The notes: a model not told the origin generated them from the letters alone. A stretch of 23,391 bases of DNA from an uncultured Roseiflexaceae bacterium (GCA_937974195.1 CALJIC010000045.1:1-23391); one strand, 5' to 3'. Positions 13,920-21,908 are shown, numbered from the stretch's first letter. A program made the numbers and translations.

Positions 13920-14723
13920 ATGACGCATCTTGTCCTCGATAACGTGACCGCCGGCTACCGCGGCGAGCCGGTTGTGCGCGGCGTGAGCCTGGCCGTGGCC
14001 GCAGGCGAGGTGCTCGGCCTGATCGGCCCGAACGGCGCCGGCAAGACCACGCTGCTGCGCGCGATCGACGGGACGCTCGCGCCCCAGCGCGGGTCCGTGC
14101 TGCTCGGCGGCGAGGACCTGCACCGGCTCTCGGCGCTCGAGCGCGCCAAGCGCGTGGCGGTGGTGCCCCAGGGCCTGCAGCTGCCGGAGGGGTTCAGCGT
14201 GGCCGAGGTGGTGCTGATGGGCCGCAACCCGCACCTGCCGCCGCTGGGCGCCGAGCAGCCGCAGGACTACCGGATCGCCGAGGAGGCCATGCGCCGCACC
14301 GGGGTCCTTGAGCTTGCGCGCCGGCGCGTCGGGGAGATCTCGGGCGGCGAGCAGCAGCGCGTGCTGATCGCCCGCGCCCTGGCGCAGCAGCCGCGCCTGC
14401 TGCTGCTCGACGAAGCCACCGCCCACCTGGACCTGCGCCACCAGGCCGCGATCATGGGCCTCGTCCGGCGCCTCGCCCGCACGGGCCTCGCCGTGGTGGC
14501 CGCGCTGCACGACCTGAACCTGGCGGCGCTGTACGCCGACCGGCTGGCGCTCCTGCGCGACGGCGAGCTGCTGGTGTGCGACGCACCGGCCGCGGTGCTC
14601 ACCGCCGAGCGGCTGCGCAGCGCCTACGGCATCGAGGTGGTCGTCGGCGCCCACCCGCGCTACGGGACGCCCGCCGTCCACCTGCTCGCCGAGGACGACG
14701 GCGCCGAGGAAGGGGTTCGCTGA
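13920..14723 (+). CDS. btuD: cobalamin ABC transporter ATP-binding protein
   Basis: The 267-residue ATPase has Walker A G-P-N-G-A-G-K-T (36-43), Q-loop Gln84, signature I-S-G-G-E-Q-Q-R (140-147), Walker B L-L-L-L-D-E (160-165), D-loop A-H-L-D and H-loop His197. The MGRNPHLPPLG stretch (100-110) is typical of the FecE/BtuD/HmuV subgroup that serves B12, heme and siderophore importers. It powers the adjacent FecCD permease. The frame opens upstream at 13755, but that part covers the 20-bp palindrome; ATG 13920 matches the family N terminus, with only a weak ribosome site. The C-terminal tail of about 40 residues is normal. The cobU gene starts 12 bases after its stop, so the two should be translated from one message. 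Confidence 0.95.
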   Translation: MTHLVLDNVTAGYRGEPVVRGVSLAVAAGEVLGLIGPNGAGKTTLLRAIDGTLAPQRGSVLLGGEDLHRLSALERAKRVAVVPQGLQLPEGFSVAEVVLMGRNPHLPPLGAEQPQDYRIAEEAMRRTGVLELARRRVGEISGGEQQRVLIARALAQQPRLLLLDEATAHLDLRHQAAIMGLVRRLARTGLAVVAALHDLNLAALYADRLALLRDGELLVCDAPAAVLTAERLRSAYGIEVVVGAHPRYGTPAVHLLAEDDGAEEGVR

Positions 14724-14735
14724 GCGGAGAGCTGT

Positions 14736-15275
14736 ATGAGTCTGACGCTCGTGACCGGGGGAGCCCGCAGCGGCAAGAGCAGCTTCGCGCTGCGGCTGGC
14801 GGACGCGCGTGGCCCGGAGGTGCTCTTCGTCGCCACCGCCGAGGCGCTGGACGACGAGATGGCCGCGAGGATCGCGCGGCACCGCGCGGAGCGGCCCGCC
14901 GCCTGGCGCACGCTGGAGGAGCCGCGCCACCTCGCCGCGGCGCTGGCCGCCGCCTCGCCCGCGCCGGTCGTCCTGCTGGACTGCGTGACGCTCTGGGTCT
15001 CTAACCTGCTGCTCGCTGAGGGGGCGACATGGGAGGCTGCCGCAGCCGAGCTCGAGGCCCTGCTCGCCTGGCACGCCGCCTCGGGCGCCGCGCTGATCGC
15101 CGTCACGAACGAGGTCGGCCTGGGGATCGTCCCCGCCGATCCGCTCTCGCGCACATACCGTGACTGGCTGGGGCGCTTCAACCAGCGCCTGGCCGCCGCT
15201 GCGTCCGAAGTCTACCTGCTCGTCTCAGGCATCCCGGTCGAGCTCAAGCGCCTGGCGTACGGGGGCGGGGATTGA
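14736..15275 (+). CDS. cobU: adenosylcobinamide kinase / adenosylcobinamide-phosphate guanylyltransferase
   Basis: The 179-residue protein is full length for CobU/CobP. It has the P-loop G-G-A-R-S-G-K-S-S (8-16), then FVATAEALDDEMAARIARHR with His49 in H-R-A-E-R-P matching the histidine that carries GMP. LLDCVTLWVSNLL (80-92) and AVTNEVGLGIVPADPLSRTY follow, the latter a strong family signature. It phosphorylates adenosylcobinamide and transfers GMP to form adenosylcobinamide-GDP, the activated precursor for lower-ligand attachment. Placed directly behind the B12 importer, it points to salvage of imported corrinoids rather than full de novo synthesis from this locus. cobS, cobT and cobC are not in the window. 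The ATG has GGAGAG upstream. It ends 54 bases before a convergent sigma-factor gene. Confidence 0.96.
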   Translation: MSLTLVTGGARSGKSSFALRLADARGPEVLFVATAEALDDEMAARIARHRAERPAAWRTLEEPRHLAAALAAASPAPVVLLDCVTLWVSNLLLAEGATWEAAAAELEALLAWHAASGAALIAVTNEVGLGIVPADPLSRTYRDWLGRFNQRLAAAASEVYLLVSGIPVELKRLAYGGGD

Positions 15276-15291
15276 GGGGTGGGGCGGCGCC

Positions 15292-15330
15292 GACCACCAT
15301 CGGCAGGCAGGTGGCCGGCTACCGGTGGTC
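15292..15330. terminator. possible bidirectional terminator between cobU and the sigma gene
   Basis: GACCACC (15292-15298) pairs perfectly with GGTGGTC (15324-15330) across a 25-base loop that can fold further. It lies between two convergent genes, with the right arm touching the sigma stop codon. There is no T tract, so support is mostly positional. Confidence 0.3.
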
Positions 15331-15947
15331 TACGCCCGCCCCTCCCACAGACGGCGCAGATCCGGGTTGCGCTGGAGCCGGCTGAACAGGTTGCGCTTAG
15401 CGCGGTACACCGACTCGATCGAGTCGAACAGGCGCGGGTGGCGCGCCAGGATCTCGCGCGAGGCCATGCCGAGCACCACCGAGTCGTAGAGCACCACGCG
15501 CTCCTGCTCCGAGCCGACCACGCGGTTCACCAGCTGCCACACCTCGCAGAGCGAGAACCCGTCGATCACCTCCTGCTCGGGGTTCACGCTGCGCTCGGCG
15601 CCGAGCTGCAGCTGGAGCCGCGTGCGCGCCGCCTGCGAGCGGGCCAGGTCGATCACCACTGCGCTGACGCACGTGCGCAGGTACCCGAGCACGGCCGCGA
15701 GCGACGGGAAGTTGCAGCGCTCGGCGCTCGCGAGCGCCATCCAGGCCCGCGCCAGCGCCTGGTCGGCGATATCCTCACAGGGCTCCGTCACTGCGCTCCG
15801 CGCCAGGCAGCGCCGAGCCCAGACCACCAGCAGCGAGCGATAGCGTGTCGCGATCTCAGCCCAGGCGTCGCCGTCGTGATCCTCGATCGCGCGGCAGAAC
15901 AGCGTGTAGCCTTCCTGGGCCTGGTACTCCTCCGGTAGCGCTTGCAT
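15330..15947 (-). CDS. ECF-like RNA polymerase sigma factor
   Basis: The 205-residue product starts at ATG 15947 with a strong AAGGAGGG five to six bases upstream; the longer open frame to 16460 is not needed. Residues 15-105 resemble sigma-70 region 2 (EIATRYRSLLVVWARRCLAR, then the IADQALARAWMAL core-binding helix and YLRTCVSAVVIDLARS). Residues 135-200 fit region 4, with a helix-turn-helix in LYDSVVLGMASREILARHP. Region 3 is missing, as in ECF sigmas. Region 2 carries a Cys-rich stretch (Cys47, Cys57, Cys78, Cys93) that could be redox- or metal-sensitive. No anti-sigma gene is adjacent, so control may be transcriptional or by partner phosphorylation. It diverges from a Crp/Fnr gene across a 430-base region. 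Confidence 0.8.
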   Translation of the reverse strand: MQALPEEYQAQEGYTLFCRAIEDHDGDAWAEIATRYRSLLVVWARRCLARSAVTEPCEDIADQALARAWMALASAERCNFPSLAAVLGYLRTCVSAVVIDLARSQAARTRLQLQLGAERSVNPEQEVIDGFSLCEVWQLVNRVVGSEQERVVLYDSVVLGMASREILARHPRLFDSIESVYRAKRNLFSRLQRNPDLRRLWEGRA

Positions 15948-16377
15948 AGGCCCTCCTTCTATCAGATACCGGCGTGAGTCGCCGGTGAGATATCGAGTGG
16001 GGTCTCTCCCCGCGCCGGGAACCGCCAATGCGGTAGCCCGGCCGGCGTGTAGGGCACGTCGGCCACGGGGCTGGGGCGGCCGGGTGGGCCGCGAGTCACG
16101 CTCATTTCCGGAAATTGCTGGCTTGCGCGTGTGGCTGAACGTTCGGGTCGGTCGCGCTGCGTAGCAGTATACTATCACGCGCGCATCCTCCCCGACGATG
16201 AAGTAGATCACACTTGTGCGAGGAATCGACTCGATCGTGCCGGCGCGCTCTCTCGCCGGGGGAGGGGAGGCCGCAGGCCCGTCACATCTCGCCGGAGGGC
16301 GGCCGGCGGGCAGCGGCCGCGTAGCTCCTGTGATATACTGCGAGTGAGCCAGTGCGAAATGAACTTGAGGATGAAGA
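15948..16377. other. 430-base divergent control region between sigma and Crp/Fnr genes
   Basis: I find no convincing gene here. Visible elements are an inverted repeat ACCGGCG/CGCCGGT with a five-base loop (15968-15986) in the sigma leader, a 12-bp palindrome ATTTCCGGAAAT (16104-16115), and AGTATACT (16166-16173), which offers a TATACT -10 on either strand. An extended -10 element for the Crp gene lies at 16331. The length and the number of palindromes suggest regulated divergent promoters, possibly including autoregulation by the Crp-like protein. Confidence 0.5.
16331..16339 (+). promoter_or_regulatory. extended -10 promoter candidate for the Crp/Fnr gene
   Basis: TGATATACT fits the extended -10 pattern and lies 39 bases before the start codon. 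There is no recognisable -35. The same promoter style is seen upstream of the GH3 gene, the cobalamin operon and the aldo/keto reductase. Confidence 0.5.
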
Positions 16378-17052
16378 ATGGAGCCGATCGGGCCGGAGCG
16401 AGTGCGCCAGGTCAGCCTGTTCCGCACGCTGGACGAGGCGCACGTCCAGCGGCTGAGCAAGCATCTGCGCGAGCGGCGCTACCGCAAGGGCGAGCTCATC
16501 TTCGACCAGGGCGACCCCGGGGACTGCCTGTACGTCATCGTCTCGGGCCGGGTGCGCATCTACCTCACCAGCCCGGACGGCCGCGAGGCGACGATCCGCA
16601 TCCTCGAGAGCGGCACGTCGTTCGGTGAGCTAGCGGTGCTGGACCGGGCGCCGCGCGCCGCGAGCGCCGCCACGCTCGACGACACCGTCACGCTCGTGCT
16701 GCTGCGCGACGACTTCATGCAGATCCTGCGCGACAGCTTCCCGCTGGTGCAGCACGTCCTCGGCCTGCTCACCGAGATGGTGCGCTACAACACGTCCTAC
16801 GCCGAGCGCCTGGCGTTCCTCAGCGTCCCCGGGCGCGTCGCCGCGCTCCTGGCGCAGCTCGCTGACGCGGCCGACCCCCGCGACCCGGTCCGCCTCGACC
16901 TCACCCAGCAGGAGCTGGCCGCCTTCGCGAGCACGACCCGCGAGTGGGTCAACCGCGCCCTGCGCGACTTCGCGGAGCGCGGCATGGTGCGCCTGGAGCG
17001 CGGCGCGGTGACGGTGCTGGACCGCGCCGGCCTGCGCGCGCTGGTCGAGTAG
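16378..17052 (+). CDS. Crp/Fnr-family transcriptional regulator
   Basis: The 224-residue protein has an N-terminal cyclic-nucleotide-binding beta barrel (about 12-125) with GELIFDQGDPGDCLYVIVSG and FGELAVLDRAPRAASAATLD, the phosphate-binding cassette region. A dimerisation helix (about 125-150) and a C-terminal winged helix-turn-helix (about 170-215, LTQQELAAFASTTREWVNRA) follow. The R-A-A-S-A sequence in the cassette keeps the Arg that contacts cyclic nucleotide phosphate in CRP. There is no cysteine cluster for an FNR-type iron-sulfur centre. It probably responds to cAMP or c-di-GMP, or to no ligand at all; the sequence cannot decide. GAGG is found eight to ten bases before ATG 16378. Its target genes are unknown, but the divergent sigma gene is a natural candidate. 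Confidence 0.92.
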   Translation: MEPIGPERVRQVSLFRTLDEAHVQRLSKHLRERRYRKGELIFDQGDPGDCLYVIVSGRVRIYLTSPDGREATIRILESGTSFGELAVLDRAPRAASAATLDDTVTLVLLRDDFMQILRDSFPLVQHVLGLLTEMVRYNTSYAERLAFLSVPGRVAALLAQLADAADPRDPVRLDLTQQELAAFASTTREWVNRALRDFAERGMVRLERGAVTVLDRAGLRALVE

Positions 17053-17125
17053 CCCTGCGCACAAACACGCGAGCGGCACCGCCGCTCGGGCAGTGCCGCT
17101 CCTCGTCATCCTTTGGTCGCTCTCG

Positions 17126-17314
17126 TCAGGCAGTTGTGACATCCGGCCGCGCGAGGAGCTCCTCGGCCTCGGCCAGAAGCTGCGAGCGCTCCTGCACGCT
17201 CAGCGCGCGCGCCGCGCGGTTGCGCCAGGCCTCGTACTCCTCCCATGCCTGCAGCCCGGCATCGGTCGTGATCCAGCGCGGCGCCTTGGGCGTGGTTCGT
17301 GTCTGCTGCTCCAT
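17126..17314 (-). CDS. small hypothetical protein (62 aa)
   Basis: This short minus-strand gene encodes a charged, soluble protein beginning MEQQTRTTPKAPRWITTDAG. It continues with a helical region rich in Ala, Glu and Arg (AWEEYEAWRNRAARALSVQE). I prefer ATG 17314 to 17320 because GGAG then lies seven bases upstream; the first ATG would be too close to it. No family is recognised. The helical Trp/Glu/Arg-rich form resembles small bacterial proteins that bind nucleic acid or partner proteins, but that is only an impression. It is convergent with the Crp/Fnr gene and divergent from the aldo/keto reductase. Codon use looks normal for this genome, which supports a real gene. Confidence 0.6.
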   Translation of the reverse strand: MEQQTRTTPKAPRWITTDAGLQAWEEYEAWRNRAARALSVQERSQLLAEAEELLARPDVTTA

Positions 17315-17475
17315 TGCCATACTCCAGTCAACCTACTCTCACCAGGCGCTCTGCCAGTATCGCCGTGCGCGGTGTCAACGCGCTTCGCAACCACACCGCA
17401 CACGGCTTCGAAAACGAGCAGGCACATAAGCTGCACAATCCGTGCCGTCGCCCATCTGCCTGTGAGTATAGGGCC

Positions 17476-17490
17476 GCGAGATGATCTCGC
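17476..17490. promoter_or_regulatory. 7+1+7 palindrome, possible operator
   Basis: GCGAGAT and ATCTCGC are perfect inverted arms around a single G. The site lies in the 296-base gap between the divergent small hypothetical gene and the aldo/keto reductase, about 65 bases before the putative -10 of the latter. It may bind a dimeric regulator. The rest of the gap shows no gene. Confidence 0.35.
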
Positions 17491-17551
17491 TCTGACTTCG
17501 GGCGGCTGCGCAGCTAAGAAACGTGTCATCTGCCGCGGGCCGGCGCATCTG

Positions 17552-17560
17552 TGGTACACT
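17552..17560 (+). promoter_or_regulatory. extended -10 promoter candidate for the AKR operon
   Basis: TGGTACACT fits the TG-N-TANNNT extended -10 form and lies 51 bases before the TTG start of the aldo/keto reductase gene. No -35 is evident. Confidence 0.4.
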
Positions 17561-17610
17561 TTGGCTTCCCACAGGGTGTAGTTGTTGTTGTAGAGTGCAA
17601 GGAGCGAGCA

Positions 17611-18543
<933 letters not shown>

Positions 18544-18562
18544 GCGTCTGTCGAGCGCGCGT

Positions 18563-19654
18563 ATGTACTTCAGCCCCGGCGCGATCCACATGCACACCAG
18601 CTTCTCGGACGGCAGCGGCAGCGTCGATGACCTGGCGCGCGCCGCCCGAGATGCCGGGCTGCGCTGGATCATCATCACCGACCACGACACGCTCGCGGCC
18701 AAGCCGCGCGAGGGCTGGCTCTACGACGTGCTGGTGATCGTCGGCCACGAGATCACGCCGGACCGCAACCACTTCCTCGCGCTCAACGTGGACCAGGTGG
18801 TCGACCGCACGAAGCCGCCGCAGGACTTCGTGGACGAGGTCTACGCCCGCGGCGGCTTCGGCATCATCGCCCACCCGGACGAGCGCGTCCGCAACGACTT
18901 CAAGGACATCTACCGCTGGGACGACTGGGCGGTCGACGGGCCGCGCGAGCGGGAGGGGCGCCCGGTCGGCATCGAGCTGTGGAACCTGATGAGCGACTGG
19001 GGCGAGCGGCTGACGCGGCGCAACAAGGAGCTGCTGTTCTTCTTCCCGCGCCTCGGCCTCAGCGGCCCCACCCCCGAGACGCTGGCCTGGTGGGACCGGC
19101 TGAACATGTCCGGCCGGCGCACCTTCGGCATCGGCGGGGTGGACGCGCACGCCTTCCGGCGCCACGCGCCGTGGGGCACGATCGAGATCTTCCCCTACCG
19201 CTGGATCTTCGGCACGCTCACCAACTACCTGCTGCTGCCCGAGCCGCTCGACCCCGACGCGTCGCGCGCCGTGCACCAGGTCTACGCGGCGCTCGCCGCC
19301 GGCCGCTCCTACTTCGTCAACCGGCTCGACGGCGACTGCCCGGAGCTGCTCTTCTTCTGCCACAGCGGCCCCTCTGCCGCTCCTCCCTCCGTGCCCTCCG
19401 TGCCCTCCGCGGATCGCCCCTCCGCGGATCGCTGGAGCTGCGGCGACACCGCCTCGCTCGCCGCTGGCCCGCTGACCTTCGTCGCCGAGGTGCCCCTGGA
19501 CGCCGAGCTGCACCTGATCCACGACGGCCGCATCCTCGCCAAGGGTCTGCGCGCGCTGCGCCAGACGGTCGTCCGCCCCGGCGTCTACCGCCTCGAGGGC
19601 TACCGGCGCGGGCGGCCGTGGCTGTACACGAATCCCGTGTACGTGGTAGAGTAG
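18563..19654 (+). CDS. PHP-domain metal-dependent phosphoesterase
   Basis: The 363-residue protein starts MYFSPGAIHMHTSFSDGSGS. PHP metal ligands are visible in order: His9, His11 and Asp16 (H-M-H-T-S-F-S-D), D-H-D at 40-42, His62-Glu63 (G-H-E), His70, His104 (A-H-P) and Asp194-His196 (D-A-H). PHP proteins hydrolyse phosphomonoesters or nucleotides, using a trinuclear metal site. The C-terminal 120 residues form a beta-rich domain common in Chloroflexota and archaeal PHP proteins (GPLTFVAEVPLDAELHLIHD). A Pro/Ser/Ala-rich insertion at 269-291 comes from in-frame DNA repeats. The substrate is unknown. It lies between an aldo/keto reductase (19-base gap) and a TGT-like gene (30-base gap). No ribosome site is clear at ATG 18563. 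Confidence 0.9.
   Translation: MYFSPGAIHMHTSFSDGSGSVDDLARAARDAGLRWIIITDHDTLAAKPREGWLYDVLVIVGHEITPDRNHFLALNVDQVVDRTKPPQDFVDEVYARGGFGIIAHPDERVRNDFKDIYRWDDWAVDGPREREGRPVGIELWNLMSDWGERLTRRNKELLFFFPRLGLSGPTPETLAWWDRLNMSGRRTFGIGGVDAHAFRRHAPWGTIEIFPYRWIFGTLTNYLLLPEPLDPDASRAVHQVYAALAAGRSYFVNRLDGDCPELLFFCHSGPSAAPPSVPSVPSADRPSADRWSCGDTASLAAGPLTFVAEVPLDAELHLIHDGRILAKGLRALRQTVVRPGVYRLEGYRRGRPWLYTNPVYVVE
19386..19433 (+). repeat. in-frame short tandem repeats within the PHP gene
   Basis: CCCTCCGTG is repeated twice and then CTCCGCGGATCGC twice, giving P-S-V-P-S-V-P-S-A-D-R-P-S-A-D-R. The stretch sits in a loop between two beta strands of the C-terminal domain and keeps the frame. It is probably slippage-derived and variable. 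Confidence 0.7.
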
Positions 19655-19684
19655 GGCGGGAGGCGGTGGACGAGTGCGACGACT

Positions 19685-20803
19685 ATGACCGTGATGCCTA
19701 AGGGAGAGCTCCGAACCCGCCACGGCCCGCTCCCCCTGCCCGCCTTCCTCCCCGACGCCACGCTCGGCGCGGTGCGCGCGACCGACGCGGGCGACCTGCG
19801 CGGCGCCGGGGTGCGCGGGCTGGTGATGAACGTCTTCCACCTGATGCAGCGCCCCGGCTCCACCACGGTCGAGGCGCTCGGCGGCCTGCACCGGATGTCC
19901 GGCTGGGACGGCCCGATCGTCACCGACTCGGGCGGCTTCCAGGCCTACTCGCTCATCCGCCAGAACCCGAAGTACGGCCGCCTCACCGACCAGGGGATCA
20001 CCTTCCAGCCCGAGGGCGCCGGGCGCAAGTACCACCTCACCCCCGAGAAGTGCATCCAGCTCCAGCTGGCCTACGGCGCCGACGTGGTGATCTGCCTGGA
20101 CGACTGCACCCACGTCGATGACCCGCCCGCCGAGCAGCGCGCCTCGGTGCAGCGCACCGTCCGCTGGGCCCGGCGCTGCAAGGAGGAGTTCGAGCGCCAG
20201 CTCCAGAACCGGCGCCCCAGGGGCGGCGGCGCGGTGGAGGATGTGCGGCCGCTGCTCTTCGCGGTGGTGCAGGGCGGCGGCGACGAGCAGCTGCGGCGCG
20301 AGTGCGCCGAGCGGCTGCTCGAGATCGGCTTCGACGGCTACGGCTACGGCGGCTGGCCGCTCGACGCCTCCGGCGGCCTGCTGCGCGAGATGCTCCAGCT
20401 CACCCGCGAGCTGATCCCGCGCCAGTTCCCCATGCACGCGCTCGGCGTCGGCCACCCGGAGTATGTCGTCCAGTGCGCCGCGCTCGGCTACCCGATCTTC
20501 GACAGCGCGCTGCCCACCCGCGACGCCCGCAGCGGCCGGCTCTACGTCTACGCCTCGGACCCGGCCGCGCCCGGCTTCCGCCCCACCGGGCGCTGGTACA
20601 CCACCCTCTACATCGAGGACAAGAAGCACATCAAGACCGACGCGCCGATCTCGCCCGGCTGCGACTGCTACACCTGCCAGCGCTACTCGGTCGGCTACCT
20701 GCACCACCTGTACAAGGTCGGCGAGCAGCTCTACAATCGCCTGGCGACGATCCACAACCTGCGCTTCATGACCACGCTGATGGATCTGCTCGCCCGGGAG
20801 TAG
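19685..20803 (+). CDS. divergent tRNA-guanine transglycosylase (TGT family)
   Basis: The 372-residue protein matches the TGT fold. Asp81 lies in T-D-S-G-G-F-Q, Asp139-Asp140 in I-C-L-D-D-C-T, and the likely nucleophile Asp273 in F-D-S-A-L-P-T-R. A structural zinc site reads C-D-C-Y-T-C (Cys326, Cys328, Cys331) with His357 in T-I-H-N-L. The base-exchange reaction swaps guanine 34 of tRNA for preQ1 (bacteria) or queuine. The family motif G-G-L-A-V-G-E, whose backbone contacts the incoming base, is replaced here by G-G-W-P-L-D (222-227). There is also a 10-15 residue Arg/Gly-rich insertion near 175-185. It is either an unusual TGT or a paralogue with a changed base or RNA. The start could be ATG 19685 or 19694. 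The Rmt-type methyltransferase gene follows. Confidence 0.85.
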   Translation: MTVMPKGELRTRHGPLPLPAFLPDATLGAVRATDAGDLRGAGVRGLVMNVFHLMQRPGSTTVEALGGLHRMSGWDGPIVTDSGGFQAYSLIRQNPKYGRLTDQGITFQPEGAGRKYHLTPEKCIQLQLAYGADVVICLDDCTHVDDPPAEQRASVQRTVRWARRCKEEFERQLQNRRPRGGGAVEDVRPLLFAVVQGGGDEQLRRECAERLLEIGFDGYGYGGWPLDASGGLLREMLQLTRELIPRQFPMHALGVGHPEYVVQCAALGYPIFDSALPTRDARSGRLYVYASDPAAPGFRPTGRWYTTLYIEDKKHIKTDAPISPGCDCYTCQRYSVGYLHHLYKVGEQLYNRLATIHNLRFMTTLMDLLARE

Positions 20804-20928
20804 GCCGCCTGGGGAGGGACGCCGCCGGCGCCCCGGCCGCGTGCCCGTCTCAGCCTTCGGAAAAGAAGAAGGGCGCTGATGCCGCGGCTTCGACCTACGC
20901 CAGCACGCCCGATCCGTGAGGTCCGCCT

Positions 20929-21753
20929 GTGACCGACCCGCCAGAGGTAGACATCATCGTCCAAGAGGTGCTCGCCAGCGCCAAGTACCGCGCCGTCAGC
21001 CCGGAGCTGGTGCGCGACCTGGCCGCGCGCGAGCTCGGCGCCGGGCGCAGGCGCAAGGAGGCCGTCAAGGCCGTCAAGAACCGGCTGCACCAGGTCGCCG
21101 GCGCCTACTTCGACGCCCGGCCGGACTACGAGGGCTGGCTGGCGGAGCTGCGGGCGGCGGGCGGGGACCGGGCGTCGCTCGAGGCCGCCTGCCGCGCGAT
21201 CATGGGCCGCCACGCCTCGACGCGGGAGCGGCTCCCGATCCTGGAGCGCTTCTACGCCGAGACCCTCGCCGGGCTCCCGCCGATCCGCTCGGTCGTGGAC
21301 GTCGCCTGCGGCCTCAACCCGCTCGCGCTGCCCTGGATGCCGCTCGCGCCCGGCGCCGCCTACTACGCCTGCGACATCTACGCCGACCTGGCCGGCTTCC
21401 TCGGGCGCTTCTTCGCCCTCGCTGGGGTCAGCGGCCGCGCCGAGGTCTGCGACCTGGTGCGCGGGCCTCCGCAGCAGCCGGCCGACCTTGCGCTGGCGCT
21501 CAAGGTGCTGCCGGTGCTCGAGCAGATGGACCGTGAGGCGCCGCTGCGGCTGCTGCGCGGCCTGCGCGCCCCCTACCTGCTGGTCTCGTTCCCCGTCCAC
21601 AGTCTCGGCGGGCGCGGCAAGGGCATGCCCGAGAACTACGAGCGCCGCTTCCGCGAGCTCACCGCCGGCGCCGGCTGGGAGATCACCCGCTTCGCCTTCC
21701 CCACCGAGCTCGCCTTCCTCGTGGCGAAGCCGCCGGGCTCCCTGCCGTCGTGA
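20929..21753 (+). CDS. 16S rRNA (guanine(1405)-N7)-methyltransferase, Arm/Rmt/FmrO family
   Basis: The 274-residue protein carries the whole signature of the m7G1405 methyltransferases: L-A-S-A-K-Y-R-A (15-22), H-A-S-T-R-E-R-L (95-102), the SAM site D-V-A-C-G-L-N-P-L-A-L (124-134), A-C-D-I-Y (147-151), D-L-A-L-A-L-K-V-L-P-V-L-E (186-198) and FPVHSLGGRGKGMPENY (221-237), with F-P-T-E-L-A-F-L near the end. Compared from memory with RmtB, these blocks align in order and spacing. Members methylate G1405 in the ribosomal A site and block 4,6-disubstituted 2-deoxystreptamine aminoglycosides (gentamicin, kanamycin). The start is GTG 20929 with GAGG eight bases upstream. It lies 125 bases after the TGT-like gene. 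No mobile element is adjacent, so it looks chromosomal and resident. Confidence 0.93.
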   Translation: MTDPPEVDIIVQEVLASAKYRAVSPELVRDLAARELGAGRRRKEAVKAVKNRLHQVAGAYFDARPDYEGWLAELRAAGGDRASLEAACRAIMGRHASTRERLPILERFYAETLAGLPPIRSVVDVACGLNPLALPWMPLAPGAAYYACDIYADLAGFLGRFFALAGVSGRAEVCDLVRGPPQQPADLALALKVLPVLEQMDREAPLRLLRGLRAPYLLVSFPVHSLGGRGKGMPENYERRFRELTAGAGWEITRFAFPTELAFLVAKPPGSLPS

Positions 21754-21855
21754 CGCGCTACCTGCGAAGCGGCTCGTGATCCGAGCAGTGCTCCTTCTCG
21801 GGAAGGGAAGTGGCGCGATGCAACGGCGGAACCGCCTTCGCCCTCCCGGCAAGGC

Positions 21856-21901
21856 TGTGGCGACGTGATCGGCGGCGAAGCCGCTGTATCACGTCGCCAC
21901 A
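21856..21901. repeat. nested palindrome between convergent genes
   Basis: Perfect 14-bp arms (21856-21869, 21888-21901) enclose a second hairpin, GCGGC-GAA-GCCGC (21872-21884). The inner GCGAAGCCGC is shared with the repeat at 6962-7013 and, reversed, with 13713-13759. It lies between the Rmt and S2P genes and may help terminate both. Confidence 0.75.
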
Positions 21902-21908
21902 TGTTTCA

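Noticed and set aside
16131..16628. An open plus-strand frame overlapping the Crp/Fnr start
   Set aside because: It overlaps the Crp/Fnr gene out of frame, has no ribosome site and shows no family resemblance.
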